DNA of 30,875 bases from contig JAJDUT010000119.1 in the NCBI GenBank assembly GCA_022826515.1, positions 1 to 30,875 of the forward strand, in the 5' to 3' direction. The stretch is from Candidatus Latescibacterota bacterium. Its GTDB lineage: Bacteria; Latescibacterota; UBA2968; UBA8231. How positions within the stretch are numbered: position 1 is the stretch's first letter; each line of letters begins with the position of its first letter. Below are positions 19,954 to 27,852 of this stretch, in pieces. A program made the translations under genes and the position numbers. The notes beneath the pieces were generated by a model that was not told where the DNA came from, did not search any database, and was given only the letters and a program-made list of their open reading frames with translations.

Positions 19954-20514
19954 GAGTCTAACGAACTCCGCCAAAAGATGGCGAGCTGGCCGGTGACGAT
20001 CCTTCCAGAGAGGATCAACTGAAGCTCGAGAAACATCCAATGTCCACGGTTGATCTCGAGGGGCTATCTCAAGCCATGATTCGGTCCGCGGCAGGCGATG
20101 ACGGCTATCGAGGGGAGCCTTCTTGATAGAGCCGGATACGTGCTAGCCGCGATCCAACCGTACTGGGGATCCCTACCAAAGGCTCTGCAAACGGTTTTCA
20201 GGCACCTTGCCCCGTGCTTGTGTTCGAGCCTTGATTGAAGGCCCTCAAGAGTTCCTTGTTTTTCCACACCCTAAGAACACCGATGATTCAAGTTGTTCCT
20301 GACCCTAGCGGGAAGATTGGGAACAAAAAAGGCGACTAATTAAATAAGATACGAAATAACCCAACAGCTTCTAAGAGGGACACTTTTCTCCCGCTTAGGT
20401 GTTATATTATAGCGCACGGTCAATTTGATGGCCCCAAACGTGGAGTCTTTATCCATGTCGCCGGCGCGAGGACGATGGACGAAATCACTTATGAAAGGGA
20501 AAGGAGGCAGCCGA
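19954..20514. other. Non-coding gap upstream of the envelope operon
   Basis: No credible gene. The minus strand has a 67-codon frame at 20064-20267 (MEKQGTLEGLQSRLEHKHG...), rich in Arg and without a ribosome site. The plus strand folds into several stems: GATCCT/AGGATC (about 19998-20016), a GGCTATC/GATAGAGCC pair (about 20103-20133) and TTGTTCC/GGAACAA (about 20292-20325). It may be a decayed mobile element or an RNA. The last 110 bp contain an inverted repeat (20371-20398), TTATATTATA (20402-20411) likely serving as a -10 region, and the untranslated leader of the next gene. Confidence 0.4.
20371..20398. promoter_or_regulatory. Inverted repeat just upstream of the envelope-operon -10 box
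   Basis: CTAAGAGGGA (20371-20380) opposes TCCCGCTTAG (20389-20398), nine pairs with one A-G mismatch around 8 nt. It is 4 nt upstream of TTATATTATA. Its position suits an operator overlapping the -35 region; a terminator is less likely because no T-run follows. Confidence 0.4.
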
Positions 20515-21930
20515 TTGGTCCGCGGTCTCAGCGTGGTCCTCTTGTTTTTGTTGAGCGGTTGTGGGGCGGCTTATTCGGGCTATATGTCCAATTCGCTCAA
20601 CCAGCTAGAAAAGGGCAACTACGAAGGAGCACTCAGTGCGCTGAAAAAACCCGATGGCAAGACCAACAAACTGCTTTATCACTTGGAAAAGGGACTGATT
20701 TTGCACTATCAGGGTCAATACGAGGCGTCCAACGTGGAATTTGCTGAGGCCGAGCGCGTGAGCGACCAGCTCTATACCCGCTCGGTCTCACGCCACGTCG
20801 CGGCCATGGTCTCCAACGACGCTGTCATCGCCTACCGAGGCGAAGAGTTTGAGTTGGCCCTGATCCACTATTACCGCGCCATGAACTACGCCCGGCTGGG
20901 CGATCGACAGGCGGCGTTGGTCGAGTGCCGCAAGGCCAACCTGAAGCTCGAAAACTACGCGCAACAAGCCGAATACGAGCTCAGCTATAAAAACGACGCC
21001 TTTCTGCAGTACATGACGGGACTCTTTTTTGAGGCTGAAGGCGAGTGGAACGACGCGTACATTTCCTACAAAGATGCCCTAAAGGGCTATCGCGCGTACG
21101 AAGCGGCCTTTGATCTGCAAGCGCCGCGAATGCTGATAATCGACCTAGCGCGGCTGGCCCAGCGGCTGGGATACGAAGACGAGGTCGCGGAATACACCGA
21201 GCGCTACCAGCTTGAGCCAGAAGAGATTCAGCCGACTTCCGGTGGCGAGTTGGTCGTCTTCGTCGAGAGCGGCTTTGTGCCCCGCAAGCACCAAGTCGAG
21301 TTCAGCGTGCCGATTCTAAAGGACGAAGGGAAGTGGGAGGTGTGGACGGTGTCGGAGCGGGCCGTCCATCGCTATCACCACCCGCACGTGTACAAGCGCC
21401 GACACGTGGATTACTGGCTTCGGGTGGCGCTGCCCGAATACCGAGAGGTGCCCTCGCAGGTGGCCGGGGTGCGGTTGCGCGCCGGCGACCAGAGCGCGCT
21501 GGCGGCCACCGCCGAGGACTTGGACGCGATTGCCCAGCGGACTTTTGCGCAGAAATTCGATACCATCCTGCTGCGCGCCGTCGCTCGCAACTTGGCCAAG
21601 TACCTAGCGTCCAAGAGCATTGAAAAAGCCTTTGAGGACGATGACGACGACGATGACGACGAGAATGACTGGGCCAAGGAGAGTTTGGGCCAAGCGCTGG
21701 GCGGCTTGGTCAACCTCTTCGGCGTGGCGACCGAAGCGGCTGACACGCGCGGCTGGCTGGCACTGCCGCACGCCATCCGCATCGCCCGGCTGGCGGTCGC
21801 CCCAGGCACGGCCGCGCCGACCCTAGAGTTGCTCGACGACCGAGGACGGGTCCTATCTGTAGAAACGCTGCCCGAGGTGGCGGTGGCGGACGGGGAAAAG
21901 GTATTTCTAAACTTTCGCACTTTTCGCTGA
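20515..21930 (+). CDS. TPR-containing lipoprotein (COG3014-like), first gene of the LpoB operon
   Basis: About 471 residues. I chose TTG at 20515: AAGGAGG (20501-20507) lies 7 nt upstream and it gives a compact lipoprotein signal MVRGLSVVLLFLLSGC (Cys16). ATGs at 20428, 20455 and 20491 are in frame but lack a ribosome site; 20491 is the best alternative. After the lipobox come TPR-like helices (SLNQLEKGNYEGALSAL, ALIHYYRAMNYARLGDRQAAL, FEAEGEWNDAYISYKDAL), then a beta-rich domain (ELVVFVESGFVPRKHQVEF). The pattern is that of COG3014 proteins, often seen beside lpoB. Eight consecutive Asp (375-382) form an acidic linker before the C-terminal domain. Likely role: envelope scaffold linked to peptidoglycan synthesis (inferred). 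Confidence 0.8.
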   Translation: MVRGLSVVLLFLLSGCGAAYSGYMSNSLNQLEKGNYEGALSALKKPDGKTNKLLYHLEKGLILHYQGQYEASNVEFAEAERVSDQLYTRSVSRHVAAMVSNDAVIAYRGEEFELALIHYYRAMNYARLGDRQAALVECRKANLKLENYAQQAEYELSYKNDAFLQYMTGLFFEAEGEWNDAYISYKDALKGYRAYEAAFDLQAPRMLIIDLARLAQRLGYEDEVAEYTERYQLEPEEIQPTSGGELVVFVESGFVPRKHQVEFSVPILKDEGKWEVWTVSERAVHRYHHPHVYKRRHVDYWLRVALPEYREVPSQVAGVRLRAGDQSALAATAEDLDAIAQRTFAQKFDTILLRAVARNLAKYLASKSIEKAFEDDDDDDDDENDWAKESLGQALGGLVNLFGVATEAADTRGWLALPHAIRIARLAVAPGTAAPTLELLDDRGRVLSVETLPEVAVADGEKVFLNFRTFR

Positions 21931-21943
21931 GGAGCAAACAATC

Positions 21944-22783
21944 ATGTACGTCAAACTATGGATCGCCGCGCTGGCGTTGGCGCTGCCGGCCGCGGCGCAG
22001 CAGAGCACGCGGGCTGCCGATCAGGTCACGGACCCGCTAGAGGAAGGGACGATCATCAATATCGTCGATTGGGACGGCGGCCAGCTACCCAAGCGCTACT
22101 ACGAGCGCTCAGACCAACTGCCAATGAGCCTCGACGACGTGCGCAAGCTGAGCGCCAACAAGTTCAATACTGATGCGATCGTCAAAATGATCGAGGAGCG
22201 GCGCTGCGTCTGCGACGCCTCGGTAGATGCCTTGGTGGAACTGAAGCAAGCCGGTGTCGCCGAGCAGGTGATCCAAGCGGTATCGCTCCACGCGCTGCCG
22301 CCTAACCGCTCGTTCGGGCTGACGATCGCCCTCGACTTCGAGGGATTGGGCGGCAAGGCCACCGTATCGACGCAAGCGCGTAAGGGCTATCTCTACTTGA
22401 TCGTGCCTGACGGCGACAAGGAGCGGGTCTTTATCGGCAACTTGCAGGCGATCCTCGCCGGCCGCTGGCAGCGCGATGCGCTAATCGACAACACCGATCT
22501 GCTGCTGCCCAAAAAGGTGCGGCGCGTGACCTTTGCCTCCGAGGTCCCGCTCAAGACCTATGGCCGCAAAAAGGCCCTAGTTTTTACCTCAACCAAACCG
22601 GACATCTACACTTCAGCCGATATTCCCGAGGCGGACCGAGCCGGGGTGCAGGAGTTCGTGTTCGACTATCCAGCCGCGTCGCTAGAGCGCCAATGCAGCC
22701 TACAGGTGCTCTACCGGCAGGACGCGATGCTGGCCAACCGCTGGCACTTAGTGCGCACCCATTTCCAGTGCGAATGGGATTGA
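21944..22783 (+). CDS. Exported protein of unknown function in the LpoB operon
   Basis: A 279-residue protein with a short signal peptide (MYVKLWIAALALALPAAAQ). It has a helical N-terminal segment (DDVRKLSANKFNTDAIVKMIEERR, then VDALVELKQAGVAEQVIQAV) like repeats found in other exported FCB proteins, then a beta-sandwich-like region (GYLYLIVPDGDKERVFIGNLQ, VRRVTFASEVPLKTYG). Two Cys (CVCD) near residue 88 and two near the C-terminus could form disulfides. GAGGAG lies 9 nt before ATG 21944. It starts 13 nt after the COG3014-like gene and ends 12 nt before lpoB, so all three are almost certainly co-transcribed. No family recognised. Confidence 0.78.
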   Translation: MYVKLWIAALALALPAAAQQSTRAADQVTDPLEEGTIINIVDWDGGQLPKRYYERSDQLPMSLDDVRKLSANKFNTDAIVKMIEERRCVCDASVDALVELKQAGVAEQVIQAVSLHALPPNRSFGLTIALDFEGLGGKATVSTQARKGYLYLIVPDGDKERVFIGNLQAILAGRWQRDALIDNTDLLLPKKVRRVTFASEVPLKTYGRKKALVFTSTKPDIYTSADIPEADRAGVQEFVFDYPAASLERQCSLQVLYRQDAMLANRWHLVRTHFQCEWD

Positions 22784-22795
22784 AAGGAGCTTACG

Positions 22796-23392
22796 ATGAG
22801 ACACTGCGTTTTTGCGGCAATCGCCCTAACTGTGGGGCTTACAGCCTGTGGCGGCCCGAGGGCCTTTACCAAGGGCGAGTACGGAGACCCAGAAGCGATC
22901 TCCATGCTCGACGACAAGTGGAACCAGAACGACATGCAGCTAGTCGCCAAGAAGATGATCAGCTCGATGGAGGTCTGGTCAGATGCCCGGGCAATGGCTG
23001 AAAAGCCGGTTGTCATCTTGGAGATGCCGCGCAACAAGACCACCGAGCACATCGACATGCAGGCGCTGTACGACCACGTCAAGACCGCGCTGATCCAGAG
23101 TGGACAGTTTACGTTCCTCGACAAGGCCGCACGGCAAGAGATCGCCCAAGAGTACGAGTATCAAGACTCGGGCTACGTGCGTCCGGACGAGGCCCAAGGG
23201 CCGGGCAACCAGCGCGGCGCGCGCTTCTTGCTCGGCGGGGTCATCACCTCGACCATACAGCAGGTGGGCAAAGACAAGGTCATCTACTACAAGGCGACCT
23301 TTGAGCTGACCGACATCTCGACCACTGAGATCGTCTGGACCGACCAGAAGGAAATCACCAAGCACTTCCAGAAGAGGAGCATCGGCTTCTAG
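22796..23392 (+). CDS. lpoB: Penicillin-binding protein activator LpoB
   Basis: A 198-residue outer-membrane lipoprotein (Cys18 after MRHCVFAAIALTVGLTA). In E. coli LpoB reaches through the peptidoglycan to activate PBP1b. Family features: NDMQLVAKKMISSM near the N-terminus, then PVVILEMPRNKTTEHIDM, LYDHVKTALIQSGQFTFLDK, EYEYQDSGYV, GARFLLGGVI and the C-terminal strand YYKATFELTDISTTEIVW. The long disordered linker of enterobacterial LpoB is absent, as in many non-proteobacterial homologues. AAAGGAG lies 6 nt before ATG 22796. It is third in a tight four-gene operon with a COG3014-like lipoprotein, an unknown exported protein and a beta-barrel. No PBP gene is in the window. Confidence 0.88.
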   Translation: MRHCVFAAIALTVGLTACGGPRAFTKGEYGDPEAISMLDDKWNQNDMQLVAKKMISSMEVWSDARAMAEKPVVILEMPRNKTTEHIDMQALYDHVKTALIQSGQFTFLDKAARQEIAQEYEYQDSGYVRPDEAQGPGNQRGARFLLGGVITSTIQQVGKDKVIYYKATFELTDISTTEIVWTDQKEITKHFQKRSIGF

Positions 23393-23409
23393 GGAAAGGA
23401 GCACGGAGC

Positions 23410-23946
23410 ATGAGACGCATTGCACTGATCGCCCTGCTGGCGCTGGCCGTTGGGGCACAGGCTGCGACGCCGGGGCGCACCGACGGCCCCGAAGGCAGCG
23501 AATACGGCAAGGGCGGCTACCACTACAAGGCCCAGTACGGCCGCTTTTACACCGAGGGTTTTTTGGGGGCGGCGATGATGGAGAGCGAAGGTTCGGACAG
23601 TGAGACTAACCTCATTACGGGGCTTAATGCGGGCTACATGGTCGAGGAATGGCTGGCCTTCCAGGTGGGATTCGCCCGCATCCTGGACCAAAACATCAAC
23701 CTCTATGCCGGCGGAGTGCGCTCGGCCTACGTTACTCGACCGTTCAACTACTACTTTTCGCTCGACGCCGAGCTGTACTCGCCCGAGATCGGCGACACTC
23801 ACTTCGGAATTGTCCCGGGGGTTGGGGCCGAGGTGATTCTCAGCGACCGCTTGCGGGCGGGCTTGCGCTTTCAACGCGACTTCATCTTTGCCGACGATAT
23901 GATTCACATCAATCGCTTTACGGCGAAGATACAGGTGGATTTTTAG
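23410..23946 (+). CDS. Small outer-membrane beta-barrel protein
   Basis: A 178-residue protein with signal peptide MRRIALIALLALAVGAQA. The remainder shows alternating hydrophobic/polar strands rich in Gly, Tyr and Phe (GRFYTEGFLGAAMM, AYVTRPFNYYFSLDAEL, AGLRFQRDFIF) and ends KIQVDF with the C-terminal Phe needed for Bam-dependent insertion. Size suits an eight-stranded barrel of the OmpW/OmpX/OmpA-N type. It is the last gene of the LpoB operon (17 nt after lpoB, AAAGGAG upstream) and is followed after 17 nt by a strong terminator. A role as structural partner of the upstream lipoproteins is inferred from position only. Confidence 0.82.
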   Translation: MRRIALIALLALAVGAQAATPGRTDGPEGSEYGKGGYHYKAQYGRFYTEGFLGAAMMESEGSDSETNLITGLNAGYMVEEWLAFQVGFARILDQNINLYAGGVRSAYVTRPFNYYFSLDAELYSPEIGDTHFGIVPGVGAEVILSDRLRAGLRFQRDFIFADDMIHINRFTAKIQVDF

Positions 23947-23963
23947 GGAGTTTCGCGTTGGTA

Positions 23964-24007
23964 TTGCAAAAGGGCCGGCTTCCGCAGTGAAGTCGGCCCT
24001 TTTGCAA
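23964..24007. terminator. Bidirectional intrinsic terminator
   Basis: A 19-bp stem (TTGCAAAAGGGCCGGCTTC at 23964-23982 with 23989-24007, one G-T pair) around a 6-nt loop, GC-rich inside and A/T-rich at its ends so that either transcript finishes in a U-rich stretch. It separates the LpoB operon from the convergent nitrilase-family gene, whose stop is 2 nt away. Confidence 0.9.
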
Positions 24008-24008
24008 A

Positions 24009-24911
24009 TCACGCCAGATGCTCCGTCCGCAGTTCCCTAGACCAGTCGAAGTACTCGTCTAGCCGCACTAGCTCGAATTCATCGACAATATCGGCTGCGG
24101 TGCGCTCTGCGGTCTCGCTGTAGATCACCGACGTGCCCACCTGTCCGGTTGTGACAATGCGCACGGCCTCGCCGTATTGACGATGGATATCGTCGTACCT
24201 GGCCTGGTTCTTGTCGAGATGCACCACCTCGTAGTCCAAGTTGATTCGCGCCGTGGCCCAGCTCTGATAGTTGTTGCTTTGGGCTAGCGTGGTGCCCTGC
24301 GGGTCGATAATGGTGCAGGGGGTCCCCTTGTACACCGATCCGATAAAAAATGCTTGCACATCCAAAGCCCAGAAGTTTTGCACCAGCCCGCCGTGATACA
24401 TGGAGCTGAAGAGCAGCAATTTCGGCTTGAGCTTTTTGTATTGGGCCCGCAATTCTCCAAAGTTTAGATCAAAACATATCACCCCACCCACCGGCCCGAA
24501 TTCGGTCTGGATCAGGGACGCGCCTGGACCGGGACGAGTGCCGTGGTCAAACTCTGGGTACACTGGAATATACTTGCGGTAGATACCGGCCAATTCCCCC
24601 TGCCGGTCGAGCAGACCGAGGACATTGAAAACTGCCCCACTCTTGCGCTCCTTCTGATGCACCGGCACGGTGATATAGCAGCTATACTCCCGGGCTAAGC
24701 CAGCTAGTAGCTGAGTCGTCGGCCCCTCTGGCACTTCTTCGTCGCAGTTTCGGCAGATGGTTTCGGGTAGGACGATCAGATCGGCTCTAGTGGCCCGGGC
24801 GACTCGACCCACTAAGTCCTCCAAGTCCTTGTGGGTTTGCTCCATCACCTCTTGGTCCGTCCCGCTGGCTGGGGCGTAGGAAACGCTCGATACGACGATG
24901 TGATTGCTCAT
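24009..24911 (-). CDS. Carbon-nitrogen hydrolase (nitrilase superfamily)
   Basis: A 300-residue amidohydrolase hydrolysing a C-N bond in an amide, carbamoyl or nitrile substrate. The Glu-Lys-Cys catalytic triad is complete: Glu50 (LIVLPET), Lys113 (YRKYIPVYPE), Cys146 (GGVICFDLNF). Length fits. I chose ATG 24911 (MSNHIVV) because AAAGGA lies about 8-9 nt upstream and the first beta strand begins right after; a longer frame to 24941 adds only a basic tail. It is monocistronic, ending at the bidirectional terminator. The substrate cannot be told from sequence; the C-terminal region is longer and more acidic than in plain omega-amidases. Confidence 0.88.
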   Translation of the reverse strand: MSNHIVVSSVSYAPASGTDQEVMEQTHKDLEDLVGRVARATRADLIVLPETICRNCDEEVPEGPTTQLLAGLAREYSCYITVPVHQKERKSGAVFNVLGLLDRQGELAGIYRKYIPVYPEFDHGTRPGPGASLIQTEFGPVGGVICFDLNFGELRAQYKKLKPKLLLFSSMYHGGLVQNFWALDVQAFFIGSVYKGTPCTIIDPQGTTLAQSNNYQSWATARINLDYEVVHLDKNQARYDDIHRQYGEAVRIVTTGQVGTSVIYSETAERTAADIVDEFELVRLDEYFDWSRELRTEHLA

Positions 24912-25067
24912 GGGATTTTTCCTTTTGAAAAGTGAGACCACGGTCCACTCGACATACTGTTGTCACCTGCATTTACTACTATGTTTATGCTGTGAAATCA
25001 AGACCTTATTCGCGTTTGCCCTCATCTTGGGAGGGCGCGTAGCCCCCGACACCTCTCCTGACGACCT

Positions 25068-25745
25068 ATGAGCACTTCTCCAACTCCTTTGCGCGCCGTC
25101 GTCTTCGACATGGACGGCCTCATGCTCGACACCGAGCCTTTGTATCAGGCTGCTTGGCAACAAGCTGCCGAGGCATTGGGCTACGTCCTAGACGACGAGT
25201 TCTATCTGACCTTGATTGGCACTCCCACCAAAGACGCTTTAAAAAAGGTTGGTACCTACTTTGGCCCTGATTTTCCCTTACAGCGCTTTACCAAGTTGGG
25301 TGCAGACCAGTGGTACCGGCAAGTGGAGGAACACGGCATTGACACCAAGCCCGGCCTGCTGCCCCTACTCGACCAACTTGAGGCGGCGGCCGTCCCCAGA
25401 GCAGTGGCAACTTCTTCCAGCGCCAAGCAGGCCGCGGAGACCTTGGAAGCGAGCGGTTTGGCAGCCCGCTTTGCCCACATCGTCACCAGTGACCAAGTCG
25501 CTCGCGGCAAGCCAGCCCCGGACCTCTACTTGGAGGCGGCCCGTCGCCTCGGTTTGCCCCCGACCGCTTGTATCGCCTTGGAAGATTCAGAAGCCGGGGT
25601 CCAATCGGCCTCTACTGCGGGAATGACCGTGCTCATGGTACCCGACCTCAAGGAACCTTCGCCCCAAGCCGAGTCTCAAGCGTATAGAATCCTGCCCTCG
25701 CTGCATCAGGCCGCTTCTTTGATTGCCTACCTGTTGGCGCGCTAA
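25068..25745 (+). CDS. HAD-superfamily hydrolase, beta-phosphoglucomutase-like
   Basis: A 225-residue HAD phosphatase or phosphosugar mutase. Motif I DMDGLMLDTE (nucleophile Asp14, acid/base Asp16), helical cap, motif II in VATSSS, motif III Lys in GKPAPDLYLEAA, motif IV in ALEDSEAGVQSA. This pattern fits the subfamily of beta-phosphoglucomutase and 2-deoxyglucose-6-phosphatase-like enzymes. No Shine-Dalgarno precedes ATG 25068. It is divergent from the nitrilase-family gene (156 bp between starts) and its stop overlaps the convergent AAC(3)-like gene by 4 nt. Confidence 0.88.
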   Translation: MSTSPTPLRAVVFDMDGLMLDTEPLYQAAWQQAAEALGYVLDDEFYLTLIGTPTKDALKKVGTYFGPDFPLQRFTKLGADQWYRQVEEHGIDTKPGLLPLLDQLEAAAVPRAVATSSSAKQAAETLEASGLAARFAHIVTSDQVARGKPAPDLYLEAARRLGLPPTACIALEDSEAGVQSASTAGMTVLMVPDLKEPSPQAESQAYRILPSLHQAASLIAYLLAR

Positions 25746-26566
25746 TTCGACCTATTCTCCTTGAGCCAACCAACTGTAAAGTCCACGACGTCTCGTTGTG
25801 GCATGAGTTGGCAATCTGCAAGACCAACCCGGCCACGACGAACGACATGGCCCGCATCCGATCGCAGAAAGTCTTCGCCGATGCGATCAAAATCTGAACT
25901 GTCGATGTCAACATCTTCAAAGGTGGCCCATCTCCGCGAATCCGCCGTAGCGATTGGCGCGCCTTGCTGGATGACGCGTTTGGTTGGAAAAGTCGCCCGA
26001 TGTTCCGCAAGGTGCATGGACGTGTTATTTCCATGATCTACACCTAGAAGAAGGATAAAACCATGCAGGTCGTATATTCTCGCAAGCGGCGAATGCTCGC
26101 CTAGACCAAAGGCTAATGCGTGATTATCGGTGATGCGCGACGCCTGGGGTCCACACGCACAGAACGAGACCTGCGGATGTGCGCTGCGGAGAACGCCTCG
26201 TTGCTTGCGAAATGTCTCTGCGATAATGCCCATGGAACGAGTGGGGGTAAGCACTGGATCGTAGGCTGGCATATTCTCGCGTATTACCGGCCACCACGAC
26301 TCGGGGACGGGTGGACTTTCCCAGCCGCTCGGTTCGGTCAGGTCGGGCGAATGGGCGGGCATCACAAGCGTTCCAGTGGAACCCAATGCTTTCTGAAGGG
26401 CAGCGATAACCGCCACAGATCCTCCGCACACCCATCCCATCGCACTCAAGGACGAATGCACCAACACGACCATCCCCGGTTTGACGCCGAGCGCATGGAG
26501 GTCAGCCTGTAGCGATTCGATTGTGGCGGGAACATCTGTTTTTTCAACGATCTTACCTTCACTCAT
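25742..26566 (-). CDS. AAC(3)-family N-acetyltransferase
   Basis: A 274-residue enzyme of the antibiotic_NAT fold transferring acetyl from acetyl-CoA to an amine. Recognisable blocks: VLVHSSLSAMGWVCGG near the N-terminus, GTLVMPAHS, TPTRSMGIIAETFR, RSAHPQVSF, the SPLARIYDLHGFILLLGV segment and NTSMHLAEH with the conserved His/Glu. The family includes aminoglycoside 3-N-acetyltransferases but also many environmental members acting on other amines, so resistance is not implied. Its ATG overlaps the stop of the upstream PLP-enzyme gene (shared ATGAGTGA), so the two are translated as a pair. AGGA lies about 9 nt upstream. Confidence 0.85.
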   Translation of the reverse strand: MSEGKIVEKTDVPATIESLQADLHALGVKPGMVVLVHSSLSAMGWVCGGSVAVIAALQKALGSTGTLVMPAHSPDLTEPSGWESPPVPESWWPVIRENMPAYDPVLTPTRSMGIIAETFRKQRGVLRSAHPQVSFCACGPQASRITDNHALAFGLGEHSPLARIYDLHGFILLLGVDHGNNTSMHLAEHRATFPTKRVIQQGAPIATADSRRWATFEDVDIDSSDFDRIGEDFLRSDAGHVVRRGRVGLADCQLMPQRDVVDFTVGWLKENRSN

Positions 26567-27803
26567 TTCTCAGTTCCTGTAAAGCATCTATAAGTAGATC
26601 TACGTGGTCAAAGCCGTTGCAGATGTGGGTGGAAACGCGCATCCAGTGTCCATCGTCGCTTTTTGTCGTCGGCACAGTGATCCGGTATCGCTTATAAAGA
26701 TCTATATCGTCGAATCCGGAAAGGTGGAAGGCTGAGATGGACCCGGATAGGGCGGGTGCGGAGGGAGTGAGCTGTTTTGCCCAGCCAGTTGCAGCCAAGC
26801 GACCCCGCAGATAGGCCGCTAACTGGCGACCCCTTTGTCGAATCCGCTCTTTGCCAATCGCCTCTTGAAATTCAATCGCCGTGCCTACGGCGGCAAAACA
26901 GGCTTGGTCCCGGGTCCCCCAGTTTTCAATGCCCCACATAAATGGGCGGTCATTGATCCGCAGAAGGCCATCTGCTCCCCTTTGTGCGCCTTCCCGGCTG
27001 TATCCCCAACTTACAACAACGTGATTGAGCTGTTCTTGTGCCGAAGGTGAAGCATAAAGAAATCCAGTGCCTTTGGGTGCGCACAGCCATTTGTGACAGT
27101 TGCCGCCGTAAAAGTCGCAGCCGAGATCCAGCAGGTCCAGTGGGATCATGCCCGGAGCGTGTGCGCCGTCTACTACAATCAACGCTCCGCGGTCGTGTGC
27201 CAGTCGGGCGAGGGCTTTGATGGGAGTAATCAGACCCGTACCAGTGGCGATATGACTGCATAAGACCAGCTTGGTGCGGTCTGTAAATTCACGGTCAAAA
27301 GCGTTTAGGATGTCTTCAGGGCGTTCGGGAAGGATGGGGATTTGGGCGCGTTTTACTACTACACCTCGGCGGCGTTCGGCCAGATGCAGGCAGTTGTCAA
27401 TTGCGCCGTATTCTTGGTCTGACGCGAGGATTTCGTCGCCTGGACGCCAATCCAGTCCGTGTACTGCCATGTTGATGGCCATAGTAACATTGGAAGCAAA
27501 AGCAATATCCTCTGCTGGCGCGTTGATAAAGGAACCCAGACGAGCACGGGCATCATCTACAGCGCCGTAATATTTTCCTCGATGCCGGGAGGGGCTGCGT
27601 TCAACATCTTCCAGGATTTCCAGCATTTTCTCGAATACGGGCCTAGGCTGTGAGCCAAAAGAGCCGGTGTTGAGATAGATTTCATCCGGCGCGATCATGT
27701 ACTGGTTGCGAATCGACTGCCAGTAGGCTTCCTCTTCCGCCGAAGTCGGCCAAGTAGCGCAGAGATGGGTCAAGGTTCCATTTTCCTCTAAAGTGATAAT
27801 CAC
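26559..27803 (-). CDS. Class V PLP-dependent aminotransferase / isopenicillin-N epimerase-like
   Basis: A 414-residue fold-type I PLP enzyme of the class V family (cysteine desulfurase, isopenicillin-N epimerase-like branch). The N-terminal signature IYLNTGSFGSQPRPV is typical of the epimerase-like group. The cofactor-binding Asp is at 212 (VDGAHAPG), and Lys238 in GGNCHKWLCAPKGTGFLY forms the Schiff base. Start is uncertain: GTG 27803 preceded by AAGG, or TTG 27773 with AGAGGA about 10 nt upstream; both precede the conserved region. The AAC(3)-like gene overlaps its 3' end by 8 nt, so both likely act on one amine-containing compound (inference). Confidence 0.85.
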   Translation of the reverse strand: MIITLEENGTLTHLCATWPTSAEEEAYWQSIRNQYMIAPDEIYLNTGSFGSQPRPVFEKMLEILEDVERSPSRHRGKYYGAVDDARARLGSFINAPAEDIAFASNVTMAINMAVHGLDWRPGDEILASDQEYGAIDNCLHLAERRRGVVVKRAQIPILPERPEDILNAFDREFTDRTKLVLCSHIATGTGLITPIKALARLAHDRGALIVVDGAHAPGMIPLDLLDLGCDFYGGNCHKWLCAPKGTGFLYASPSAQEQLNHVVVSWGYSREGAQRGADGLLRINDRPFMWGIENWGTRDQACFAAVGTAIEFQEAIGKERIRQRGRQLAAYLRGRLAATGWAKQLTPSAPALSGSISAFHLSGFDDIDLYKRYRITVPTTKSDDGHWMRVSTHICNGFDHVDLLIDALQELRNE

Positions 27804-27852
27804 CCTTGGGGACGATCTTTGCTGAGCATCAATTTCTTCTGAAGGAATTTAC

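Noticed and set aside
25742..26566. Calling the AAC(3)-like gene an aminoglycoside-resistance determinant
   Set aside because: The family has many environmental members with other substrates, and nothing nearby indicates a resistance cassette.
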